From Prevotella micans DSM 21469 = JCM 16134 (GTDB lineage: Bacteria > Bacteroidota > Bacteroidia > Bacteroidales > Bacteroidaceae), in contig NZ_BAKH01000023.1 of NCBI RefSeq assembly GCF_000614105.1, positions 1-41,721 of the forward strand: a stretch of 41,721 nucleotides of DNA, given 5' to 3'. Shown one piece after another: positions 35,276 through 41,721 of the stretch (its first letter is position 1; each line of letters begins with the position of its first letter). The translations under genes were made by a program, and so were the position numbers. A model generated the notes under the pieces. That model was not told where the DNA came from and did not search any database. It was given only the letters and a program-made list of their open reading frames with translations.

Positions 35276-37138
35276 TTATTTGTTGCGAACGCTTTGGACT
35301 TGTGACATGACGCGGAGCCAGTTGCCACCCCATATTTTCTCGATATCTCGCGGGTTAAATCTTCGTTTGAGAAGTAGGAGTGTGAAGTTGAGCATTTCGC
35401 TTGCGTCGCTCATTCCGCGAACTGTTCCGTCGCCGTCGAAATCTGTACCAATTCCTACATGGTCGATTCCCATTATTTTTATTGCATGCTCAAGATGTGC
35501 GAGCACGTCGAGGATTGTTGCCTCGCTTGCTGTAAGAAATCCTTTATATAGTGTAGTGTGTGCAACACCTCCTTTTTTTGCGAGGGCCCGTAACTGGTCG
35601 TCTGATAGGTTGCGCGGATGGTTGCATAGGGCTTTACAGTTAGAATGACTACAGACAATTGGCTGCGAACTTAACTCGAGTGCGTCATAGAAGCTGCTTT
35701 CAGCCCCATGACTGAGATCGACAAGAATGCCGTTGCGATTCATTTCTGAAACGACTTCACGCCCAAAAGCACTTAAACCGCCGTGCATGTTACTTCCGCG
35801 AGCTGAATCGCAGATATCGTTATCACCGTTATGACAAAGCGTTATGTAAGTGACTCCGCGTTGTGCAAATTGCTTCACATTCGAGAGATTATGTTCTAGC
35901 GCAAGTCCATTTTCGATTGCAAACATAATGCTCTTTCTTCCTTTACGTTTATCCTCGTAAAGATCAGCCGGTGTACGGGCTATGCTAACGTATTTTTGAT
36001 TGTCCTTGACTATTTTCTCAATCTTGTCAAAAACTAGATTAGCATATCGGGCAGGTGAGATGTTGTCTAAAATGTCGCCAAGTTCGGGATTGTTACGTTT
36101 GAGTCCAATAATATCTATTTTAGATGAAAACGACTCGCCAAGTTTTGGCTGTGGAAGATAGGCTGCCATCGTGACTGCGTCTTGAAGTCCGTCGGTCATT
36201 TTATGCAAATCGTAGAGTGTTTTACTTTCACGGCAGTTGAATTTAACTCCTTGTGGGAAGAACATTGGTGTGTCGCAATGTGTATCGAGGGTTAGCATAC
36301 GTTTGTGAAGTTGTTTAACTTCATTAAAGTTTGCAGCTTGTGTTGCGAGCCAGCGGAAAATTGGTTGACCTTCGCGCTGCATGCGTTCGGGGTGCCACTG
36401 AACGCCTAGGATGTTCTTAAATTCGTTACTTTCAATCGCTTCTATAACACCATCGGGCGCCGTTGCGGTCGTCTTGAATTTTTCGCCGGGAAAGCTCACA
36501 GCCTGATGATGGAATGAGTTTACAAATATTCTTTCGGTTTTGTAGATAGAATGAATTATCGAACCTTTTTCGAGCTTTACACTATGTGTTGATTCGTTGG
36601 CTGGGGCGTCTTGAGAATGTTTGATGGTGGCGGGGCGCTGAATATTTTGTGGCGAGGTGTATGACGGACGGTCAGGAGTTTGTGCTGTTTCTGGAAGGTG
36701 AGAGATGTAAATGTCTTGAGTCACTTTTCCACCGAGAGCTGTTACTAGTGTTTGCATACCTCGACAAATTCCTAAGATTGGTATTTGTTGATTGAAAGCT
36801 AGTCGTGTAATTAACAACTCTGGCAAATCGCGTTCGGAGTTGATATTGTGAAGTTCGCGAATTGGTTCTTCACCGCTCCAGAGGGGGTTTATATCGCCTC
36901 CGCCGCTAAGCAGTAAGGCGTCGAGTTGTGCAAGTGTATTTAAAATGATGTCGGTGTTTCTGATGGGGGGAATAATTATGGGGGTTGCTCCTGCAGCGGC
37001 TACCTGCTCGTAATAGAATTTTCGTAGGCATGCGTCGTCGTTCATGAAATTCGAGGTTATTCCGATGATTGGACGCGTCGTTGCTTCGGGAAATCTGGAA
37101 TATACTGGCTCGAGCTGAGCGTTTAAATCGTAGTTCAT
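35276..37138 (-). CDS. Two-domain protein: class I glutamine amidotransferase-like hydrolase fused to M19 membrane dipeptidase
   Basis: A 620-residue fusion from ATG 37138 (MNYDLNAQLEPVYSRF). The N-terminal part (about 20-260) is a gamma-glutamyl-GABA hydrolase/peptidase C26-type domain with ALLLSGGGDINP, the nucleophile elbow GICRGMQ (Cys about 125) and the catalytic GVQWHPER. The C-terminal part (about 280-620) is a renal-dipeptidase-like M19 domain with DTHCDTP (HxD zinc site), CHNGDND, CSHSNCKAL and DHVGIGTDFDGDGT. No signal peptide is visible. One chain could cleave gamma-glutamyl bonds and then dipeptides, for example from glutathione-like or peptidoglycan-derived peptides. An Lrp regulator lies upstream. 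Confidence 0.9.
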   Translation of the reverse strand: MNYDLNAQLEPVYSRFPEATTRPIIGITSNFMNDDACLRKFYYEQVAAAGATPIIIPPIRNTDIILNTLAQLDALLLSGGGDINPLWSGEEPIRELHNINSERDLPELLITRLAFNQQIPILGICRGMQTLVTALGGKVTQDIYISHLPETAQTPDRPSYTSPQNIQRPATIKHSQDAPANESTHSVKLEKGSIIHSIYKTERIFVNSFHHQAVSFPGEKFKTTATAPDGVIEAIESNEFKNILGVQWHPERMQREGQPIFRWLATQAANFNEVKQLHKRMLTLDTHCDTPMFFPQGVKFNCRESKTLYDLHKMTDGLQDAVTMAAYLPQPKLGESFSSKIDIIGLKRNNPELGDILDNISPARYANLVFDKIEKIVKDNQKYVSIARTPADLYEDKRKGRKSIMFAIENGLALEHNLSNVKQFAQRGVTYITLCHNGDNDICDSARGSNMHGGLSAFGREVVSEMNRNGILVDLSHGAESSFYDALELSSQPIVCSHSNCKALCNHPRNLSDDQLRALAKKGGVAHTTLYKGFLTASEATILDVLAHLEHAIKIMGIDHVGIGTDFDGDGTVRGMSDASEMLNFTLLLLKRRFNPRDIEKIWGGNWLRVMSQVQSVRNK

Positions 37139-37275
37139 TTTTTGGAGTTTGAGTTGGCTGTTTTTATGCAAAGAAAAGACTGACGATGTTCGGTCTTGCC
37201 CCGATAGATTTTTTCAGCTTGTTGGTTTAGGGCTCGATACGGACATTGCCAGTCTTTGCTGCTTTTTATTCTATT

Positions 37276-37737
37276 CTATTCTTGTAATATAGGTACTTCT
37301 CGTTTAATACTTTGTTCTAACGAAATTAGTGTTTCAGTTGACACAACACCCGGTATTCTCTGAAGTTTGTTGTTTAGTAAGTTCATGAGTTGCTCGTTGT
37401 CTTTTGCGTAGAGTTTAAGTAACATAGTGTAGGGGCCTGTGGTGAAATGACACTCGATGATTTCGGGTATGGTATTGAGTTTTTCAACTACATCCTTGTA
37501 CATCGAGCCACGTTCGAGATTCATACCAACGTAGGTACATGTTGTGTATCCTAGACTCTTTGGATTTACGTTAAAGCAGCTCCCCGTGATTACTCCATTA
37601 GCTACCAAATGTTGCACACGCTGATGAATTGCTGCTCTAGAAACATTGCATTCTGCAGCAACATCTTTGAATGGAGTTCTTGCGCTCTTAGAAAGTATCT
37701 CTAAAATTTTTTTGTCGAGTTTGTCTATTTTGTCCAT
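37276..37737 (-). CDS. Lrp/AsnC family transcriptional regulator
   Basis: A 153-residue regulator from ATG 37737 (MDKIDKLDKKILEILSK); an ATG two codons earlier is possible. It has an N-terminal AsnC-type helix-turn-helix (TPFKDVAAECNVSRAAIHQRVQ) and a RAM ligand-binding domain (CTYVGMNLERG to PGVVSTETLISLEQ). Lrp-type proteins sense amino acids. The upstream minus-strand -7 element lies 57-64 bases before the start and excludes the longer ORF start at 37824. It may control the peptidase genes downstream, but this is inferred from position. Confidence 0.9.
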   Translation of the reverse strand: MDKIDKLDKKILEILSKSARTPFKDVAAECNVSRAAIHQRVQHLVANGVITGSCFNVNPKSLGYTTCTYVGMNLERGSMYKDVVEKLNTIPEIIECHFTTGPYTMLLKLYAKDNEQLMNLLNNKLQRIPGVVSTETLISLEQSIKREVPILQE

Positions 37738-37793
37738 ATTCATGTGTTTTTGCTCGCGTTTGGCGGGCGTGTTATTATTTTGCAATTTGAAAG

Positions 37794-37801
37794 CAAAAGT
37801 A
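37794..37801 (-). promoter_or_regulatory. -7 promoter element TACTTTTG, minus strand
   Basis: The minus strand reads TACTTTTG upstream of the Lrp-type regulator. Between here and 37971 the only structure seen is a 10-base inverted pair, AGGCTATTTT (37851-37860) with AAAATAGCCT (37921-37930). Confidence 0.5.
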
Positions 37802-37971
37802 GCCATCTCTAGTGATATACGCAACAGTTTCGTGTGAGAATTCTGTCCTGAGGCTATTTTATCGGACTTTTAGACAGTTGAGAGAGCTGGCGATAGTTTC
37901 TAGAGAAGATTGATTGCGGGAAAATAGCCTGAAGAAATATTTGCTCGATTCGTAAGATCGCCGGCTAGCAT

Positions 37972-37999
37972 AAAAAAACGCTTCGGCCGAAGCCGAAGC
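37972..37999 (-). terminator. Strong terminator of the T9SS cargo gene, minus strand
   Basis: On the minus strand GCTTCGGC-TTCG-GCCGAAGC forms a perfect 8-bp stem with a TTCG tetraloop, followed by GTTTTTTT. It lies 60 bases after the stop of the gene ending at 38060. Confidence 0.88.
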
Positions 38000-38059
38000 T
38001 AGATGTTATCCTAAAAAGTCTTTGTTGATTTAATCTGATATTATGAATACTGTATTTAA

Positions 38060-38920
38060 TTATTTCTCGACAGGCTTGCCGATGGCGATTTTTTGCTTGA
38101 TAATTTGTTTTCCGCTCGAAACTTCTACAATATATATTCCTGTTGTTTGAGAGGATAGGTCAATGGCGCATTCTGTGGCAGGGCAAATGGCAGAATAAAC
38201 GATTCGGCCGTCGGAGGAGAAGATTCGGATTCGTGAGCCTTGAATGATGCGGGTTAGCTGCAGCCTACTATTACATAAGGTGTAAGATAGTTGGTTCTTG
38301 GTTTCTGCGATTTTCTCGATACCTGTGGTTTGCTTCATTCCTCTGAAGCAGATGTCGTCGAACCCGATTTGATACCAGTTACTTGGAGTTTTTGTATTTC
38401 TGTATCTCAACGCGATGTGGAAGGGGCCATCAACTGTGGGAAGGGGAATATTCTTGCGGATGATGTCGGCGCGGTCTTTATAGTTGTCGCCGCGCATGTC
38501 GAACACCAGGATACGTTTTTTGGCTTTGTTCGGATGTCTGTCGCCCTGTAGGAAATAAACGCCTATGGTGTCGCCTTCATATACTTGCATCATCCAACTA
38601 ACGTTCCAAATCTTAATCGAGTCGATTTTTGCTCCCGGTTCTATTTTGTAGACTTTGCGTGTTACCATCCAGTCGTCTACAACGGGATTATCCATTTTGT
38701 AGCCTGGTGCATAGTCGTGTTCGAAACGTCCATTGCCAGATGACCACTTTGAGCCGTCGCGCGCTTCTAGCGAGTATGTCGCCCAATTGTTCCAATCAGA
38801 ATAATCGAAATCGAAGTGAATCTCGCTTGTGGATGAAGGTGTCTGAGGTTTAGTTGACTGTGCGCTCGCGGTTATAGAGCTTGCTGCGAGCAAAAGAAAT
38901 AAGAATGTACTTGTTTTCAT
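38060..38920 (-). CDS. Secreted protein with type IX secretion sorting domain
   Basis: A 286-residue protein from ATG 38920: signal peptide MKTSTFLFLLLAASSITASAQ, a beta-rich middle domain (SEIHFDFDYSDWNNWATYSLEA, PVVDDWMVTRKVYK, FHIALRYRNTKTPSNWYQIGFDDI) resembling choice-of-anchor/jelly-roll domains, and a C-terminal type A sorting domain (IRIFSSDGRIVYSA, TGIYIVEVSSGKQIIKQKIAI). It is predicted to be exported by the Sec and then type IX systems and left on the surface. No T9SS machinery gene is in the window. The ORF extension to 38986 has no signal-like start and overlaps the promoter. Confidence 0.85.
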   Translation of the reverse strand: MKTSTFLFLLLAASSITASAQSTKPQTPSSTSEIHFDFDYSDWNNWATYSLEARDGSKWSSGNGRFEHDYAPGYKMDNPVVDDWMVTRKVYKIEPGAKIDSIKIWNVSWMMQVYEGDTIGVYFLQGDRHPNKAKKRILVFDMRGDNYKDRADIIRKNIPLPTVDGPFHIALRYRNTKTPSNWYQIGFDDICFRGMKQTTGIEKIAETKNQLSYTLCNSRLQLTRIIQGSRIRIFSSDGRIVYSAICPATECAIDLSSQTTGIYIVEVSSGKQIIKQKIAIGKPVEK

Positions 38921-38946
38921 TTTAAAAAGGTTTTGATTAGATGTCG

Positions 38947-38954
38947 CAAATATA
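38947..38954 (-). promoter_or_regulatory. -7 promoter element TATATTTG, minus strand
   Basis: The minus strand reads TATATTTG, 26 bases before the ATG at 38920. Confidence 0.5.
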
Positions 38955-39035
38955 TTAATAATTCTATAAAGTGTAAAATGGCCCATCTGGCATTGATTTT
39001 GTGTTTAATACGTCGGTTTAAATAAATAATTCAGG

Positions 39036-39883
39036 ATGGAAATAATAGAAAATAAAAAGTTTGGCGGCGAACGGCCGTTGTTCGGCTTAAAGAATGTCCG
39101 GCTGTCGAACATAGAGATAGTTGATGGGGAATCGGGTATAAAATGTTGTGAGAACGTTGCGTGTGAACAGTCGAAATTCTATGGAAAATATCCCTGGTGG
39201 CATGTCGACGGGAGCGATATTAGGAATTGTTATTTCGCTGCGGGGTCGCGTTCGGCAATTTGGTACTCGAACAAAATGAAGATGCGCGACTGTATTATAG
39301 ATGGTCCGAAGTTCTTCCGTGAGATGAAAGACCTCGAACTGGAAAATGTGAAGATAAACGACGCTGATGAAACTTTCTGGAAAGTTATCGGACTCCGTGT
39401 GCGTAATCTTGAACTTCATGACGGAACTATCCCTTTATGTTCTGCGAAAATGTGTTCGTTGATGGTTTGGTTTCTGATTCTAAATATGTTTTCCAATACT
39501 GTAAGAATGTTGAGGTCCACAACGCTCGCATAACAACTAAAGATTCTTTCTGGGAATGCGACAATGTGTCAGTATTCGATTCTGTGCTTGACGGAGAGTA
39601 TTTGGCGTGGCATTCAAAGAACGTGCGATTGGTTCGATGTCATATTGCAGGCGAACAGCCCTTGTGCTATCTCGACGGAATAACACTCGAGGATTGTACT
39701 TTCGATTCTGCTTGCGACCGCGCTTTCGAGGACAGTAAACGAATCGACGCAACGATTTTGGGCGAAATTTCAGAGATTAAGAATCCGATATCCGGTAGGA
39801 TAATAGCCGACAAGGTGGGAAAAGTAACCTACGATGAGTTTGCTAAAGGACACAACACGATTATCACTGAAAAAACTGCATAA
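39036..39883 (+). CDS. DUF3737 family protein, one frameshift
   Basis: A parallel beta-helix-like protein of the DUF3737 family, starting MEIIENKKFGGERPLFGLKNV. It is built of short repeating strands such as IRNCYFAAGSRSAIWYSNKMKMRDCII and LEDCTFDSACDRAFEDSKRI. The frame breaks near 39428, where ACTTATCCC is apparently read as ACTATCCC. Restoring one T joins ELHDGTYPFMFCENVFVDG, giving about 282 residues. The function of the family is not known to me. The MalY-type gene starts 1 base after its stop, so the two form an operon. Confidence 0.85.
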
Positions 39884-39884
39884 G

Positions 39885-41060
39885 ATGAAAAAATATGATT
39901 TTGATAATGTTGTAAATCGTCGCGGAACAAACTGTTATAAGTGGGATGATGGCGCAATGCCCGAGGATATCATACCGATGTGGGTTGCCGATATGGATTT
40001 TTCTGTGGCTCCCGAAATTCAACGCGCACTGAAGGAGCGAGTTGAGCATGGTGTTTTCGGATATGCAATGGTACCGGAAAGTTATTATGAAGCGATAATC
40101 AGTTGGTTCGGTCGTCGGCACAACTGGGCCATCAACAAAGAGTGGATTATATATACCACGGGGGTTGTTCCGGCTGTCAGTGCAACGATTAAGGCTTTGG
40201 CTATGCCGGGCGAAAAGATTCTCATGCAAACACCGGCCTACAATTGTTTTTTCTCGAGCATACGCAATCAGGGGTGTCTAGTTGAAGAAACACCATTGCT
40301 TCGCAAGGGCGATACGTATGTGATGGATTGGGATGACTTTGAACGCCGTTGTGCCGACGAAAAAGTGGTTGCGTTTCTGCTCTGCAATCCTCACAATCCG
40401 GCCGGACGGGTGTGGACAAAAGAGGAATTGCTTAAGATGAATGAAATCTGTATGGAACACAACGTGCGTGTGGTGAGCGACGAAATCCATTGCGAGCTGG
40501 TTATGCCAGGCCATCGGTTCACTCCTTTCGCAAGTGTTTCTAACGATTGCTTGAATAACTCGGTGACGCTTAATTCGCCGACAAAGAATTTCAATCTTGC
40601 AGGATTACAGATTGCAAATATCATTTGTTCAGATGCCGAGTTGAGGCGCCGAATAAATCGTGCTATCAATATTTTCGAGGTTTGTGATGTGAATCCGTTC
40701 GGCCCGATTGCTCTCGAAGCCGCTTACAATAAAAGCGAAGACTGGATAGACGAACTTAACAATTATTTGTTTGGAAATTATAACGCCCTCAAAGAGTTCT
40801 TCGCACAAAACATTCCTGCGTTTGAGGTGCTTCGTTTGGAGGGCACTTATCTTGTTTGGGTAGATGTTAGGAACTCCAAGCTGACTTCCGACGAGCTTAT
40901 TGAACTTTTGTTTGAAAGGGCTCACGTGCGATTGAACAGTGGCACAATGTACGGCCAGTCGGCCGGCGAGGGCTACATCCGCATAAACATTGCTACTTCA
41001 CGACTCATTCTCATGGAGGCTCTGCAACGCATTTCGCAGGCTCTGCAGGGGGTATCTTAA
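39885..41060 (+). CDS. MalY/PatB-type PLP-dependent aminotransferase (cystathionine beta-lyase-like)
   Basis: A 391-residue fold-type I PLP enzyme. MKKYDFDNVVNRRGTNCYKWD and MPEDIIPMWVADMDF are typical of MalY/PatB C-S lyases. The PLP lysine is in NSPTKNFNLAGLQIAN, the DEIH motif (VVSDEIHCELV) and NPHNPAGRVW are complete, and the C-terminal YIRINIATSR arginine binds the substrate carboxylate. The ATG at 39885 is 1 base after the DUF3737 stop; the longer reading frame to 39834 overlaps that gene. It may cleave cystathionine or cysteine to a thiol or sulfide plus pyruvate. Confidence 0.92.
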   Translation: MKKYDFDNVVNRRGTNCYKWDDGAMPEDIIPMWVADMDFSVAPEIQRALKERVEHGVFGYAMVPESYYEAIISWFGRRHNWAINKEWIIYTTGVVPAVSATIKALAMPGEKILMQTPAYNCFFSSIRNQGCLVEETPLLRKGDTYVMDWDDFERRCADEKVVAFLLCNPHNPAGRVWTKEELLKMNEICMEHNVRVVSDEIHCELVMPGHRFTPFASVSNDCLNNSVTLNSPTKNFNLAGLQIANIICSDAELRRRINRAINIFEVCDVNPFGPIALEAAYNKSEDWIDELNNYLFGNYNALKEFFAQNIPAFEVLRLEGTYLVWVDVRNSKLTSDELIELLFERAHVRLNSGTMYGQSAGEGYIRINIATSRLILMEALQRISQALQGVS

Positions 41061-41094
41061 TACCTATTTCTTCGTAGAAACATAACATAAGAAT

Positions 41095-41132
41095 GCAAAA
41101 CGAGATTCGCCTATAAGCGAATCTCGTTTTGC
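41095..41132. terminator. Bidirectional terminator overlapping the glutaredoxin-like gene
   Basis: GCAAAACGAGATTCGC (41095-41110) pairs perfectly over 16 bases with 41117-41132, loop of 6. The 3' arm and loop encode the last residues and stop of the minus-strand gene, and the hairpin also ends the MalY-type gene from the other side. Confidence 0.75.
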
Positions 41133-41437
41133 GTTCCATTGCTATTAGCAGCCTTTGCCGTCCAGACTGCAGGAACACTGGAAGGGGCTGAATCAATGGT
41201 AAGATTATCCATCGAGAATTGAATGGTTCCATCTTCGAGGAGGAAACATGGGATGCCGACACTGCCGTTAGCCTTTGCTTGATTGAAAGCCGGATTATTA
41301 TCGCGAAGAGACAAGAATTGCTTAAGATTCCTGACGTGTTCGCCAATGTCTATCAATTCATAATCGGGGTTGCCGGTCAACCGGGTCTTAACCTGCGTGC
41401 AATCAGGGCAGGTGCTCATTACAAAAACTTTTGTCAT
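41111..41437 (-). CDS. Glutaredoxin-like thiol-disulfide protein
   Basis: A 108-residue thioredoxin-fold protein with a CPDC active site at residues 10-13 (VFVMSTCPDCTQVKTRL). It continues YELIDIGEHVRNLKQFLSLRDNN and the cis-Pro segment GSVGIPCFLLEDG, as in small glutaredoxin-related proteins. An extra Cys after the cis-Pro is seen. It converges with the MalY-type gene, sharing the hairpin at its 3' end. A possible minus-strand -7 element TAGATTTG at 41562-41569 would give a leader of about 120 bases. Confidence 0.85.
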   Translation of the reverse strand: MTKVFVMSTCPDCTQVKTRLTGNPDYELIDIGEHVRNLKQFLSLRDNNPAFNQAKANGSVGIPCFLLEDGTIQFSMDNLTIDSAPSSVPAVWTAKAANSNGTQNEIRL

Positions 41438-41599
41438 TTTACTTAGATGTGTTTTAATCGATATTCAACTTGTGCGGATGGGATTTTCCGTGACGCGAGT
41501 CGTGAAATTATATTCTCATCCGAATTGCCGTCTATCTCTGTATTATTGAAATTTACGAACGCAAATCTACCTATTTTTACAGAACTCGCAATGATTTTC

Positions 41600-41721
41600 T
41601 GTCTGTCTCCCGGGCAGGGGAAATGTCGCCCTAGAAAAAAGTTGCTCTTCCCGGGTGGGGGAAACGTCGCCTGAGAAAAAAGTTGCTCTTCCCGGGTGGG
41701 GAAACGTCGCCTGAGAAAAAA
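41600..41721 (+). repeat. 41-bp tandem array at the right end (array D)
   Basis: CCCGGG anchors at 41609, 41650 and 41691 are exactly 41 apart. Units consist of TTCCCGGG, a G-run, GAAACGTCGCC, a run of A, then GTTGCTC. The window ends inside the third unit, so the array may continue. In the third unit the G-run is one base shorter, as expected for the homopolymer deletions seen elsewhere. Aligned on CTCTTCC, the unit shares CTCTTCC...GGAA and ACGT.GCC with the left-end array. Confidence 0.85.

Noticed and set aside
37851..37930. Mobile element bounded by the 10-base inverted pair AGGCTATTTT
   Set aside because: The arms are short, the 60-base interior has no structure, and no target duplication is seen, so chance is likely.
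2003..39430. Programmed ribosomal frameshifting as explanation for the split genes
   Set aside because: The sites share no slippery heptamer or downstream structure, occur in unrelated families that are not known to use recoding, and all fit one-base homopolymer loss.

Overview
The window is a stretch of chromosome from a member of the Bacteroidota, most likely the order Bacteroidales. The signs are promoters of the TAnnTTTG type (a TTTG box about 19 bases upstream in the best cases), a secreted protein with a type IX secretion sorting domain, a fused FeoA-FeoB iron transporter, PCMD, Wzi and DUF6261 family proteins, and the hpt-adk-obg and LptE-SecG neighbourhoods. The genus cannot be fixed from the sequence alone. 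Most of the window is ordinary chromosomal housekeeping; no phage, conjugative element, CRISPR array or complete insertion sequence was seen.

Layout: 0.15-3.8 kb, a secreted GH20 hexosaminidase and an OPT-family peptide transporter. 4.1-9.4 kb, trmB, a Wzi-like outer-membrane protein, a lipoprotein, then hpt, adk and obg. 9.4-13.3 kb (minus strand), a lipoprotein, feoAB and aroB. 13.4-13.9 kb, a gene-free stretch with short 41-bp repeats and an inverted-repeat element. 13.9-17.7 kb (minus), a PCMD lipoprotein, an outer-membrane barrel protein, a LacI-type regulator and an unknown protein. 17.8-19.5 kb, truA and dapA. 19.6-20.4 kb, a large 41-bp tandem array. 20.5-24.4 kb, clpC, a tiny lipoprotein, a flavodoxin-fold oxidoreductase and an OsmC protein. 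24.6-26.3 kb (minus), an AspT/YidE-type transporter. 26.4-29.1 kb, a lipoprotein and metG. 29.1-30.1 kb (minus), a DUF6261 protein. 30.2-30.7 kb, a second large 41-bp array. 30.8-33.8 kb, a sigma-54 activator, lptE, a TPR-like protein, secG and tRNA-His. 34.2-38.9 kb (minus), an M28 peptidase, a two-domain amidotransferase/dipeptidase, an Lrp regulator and a T9SS cargo protein. 39.0-41.4 kb, a DUF3737 protein, a MalY-type aminotransferase and a glutaredoxin-like protein.

The most unusual feature is a family of intergenic tandem repeats. Five separate loci (both window ends, 13.5 kb, 19.6-20.4 kb and 30.2-30.7 kb) have repeats of different sequence but exactly the same period, 41 bp. Most units share a layout: a GC-richer dyad, a short GC-rich linker and an A/T-rich segment, often itself a dyad. 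In the largest array 18 units keep the 41-bp spacing without exception while the hairpin arms switch from one palindrome to an unrelated one half way along.

Twelve single-base deletions, nearly all explained by shortening a homopolymer by one base, interrupt nine otherwise well-preserved genes, including the normally essential metG. The simplest reading is residual sequencing or assembly error, so these genes are annotated at full length with the break noted.
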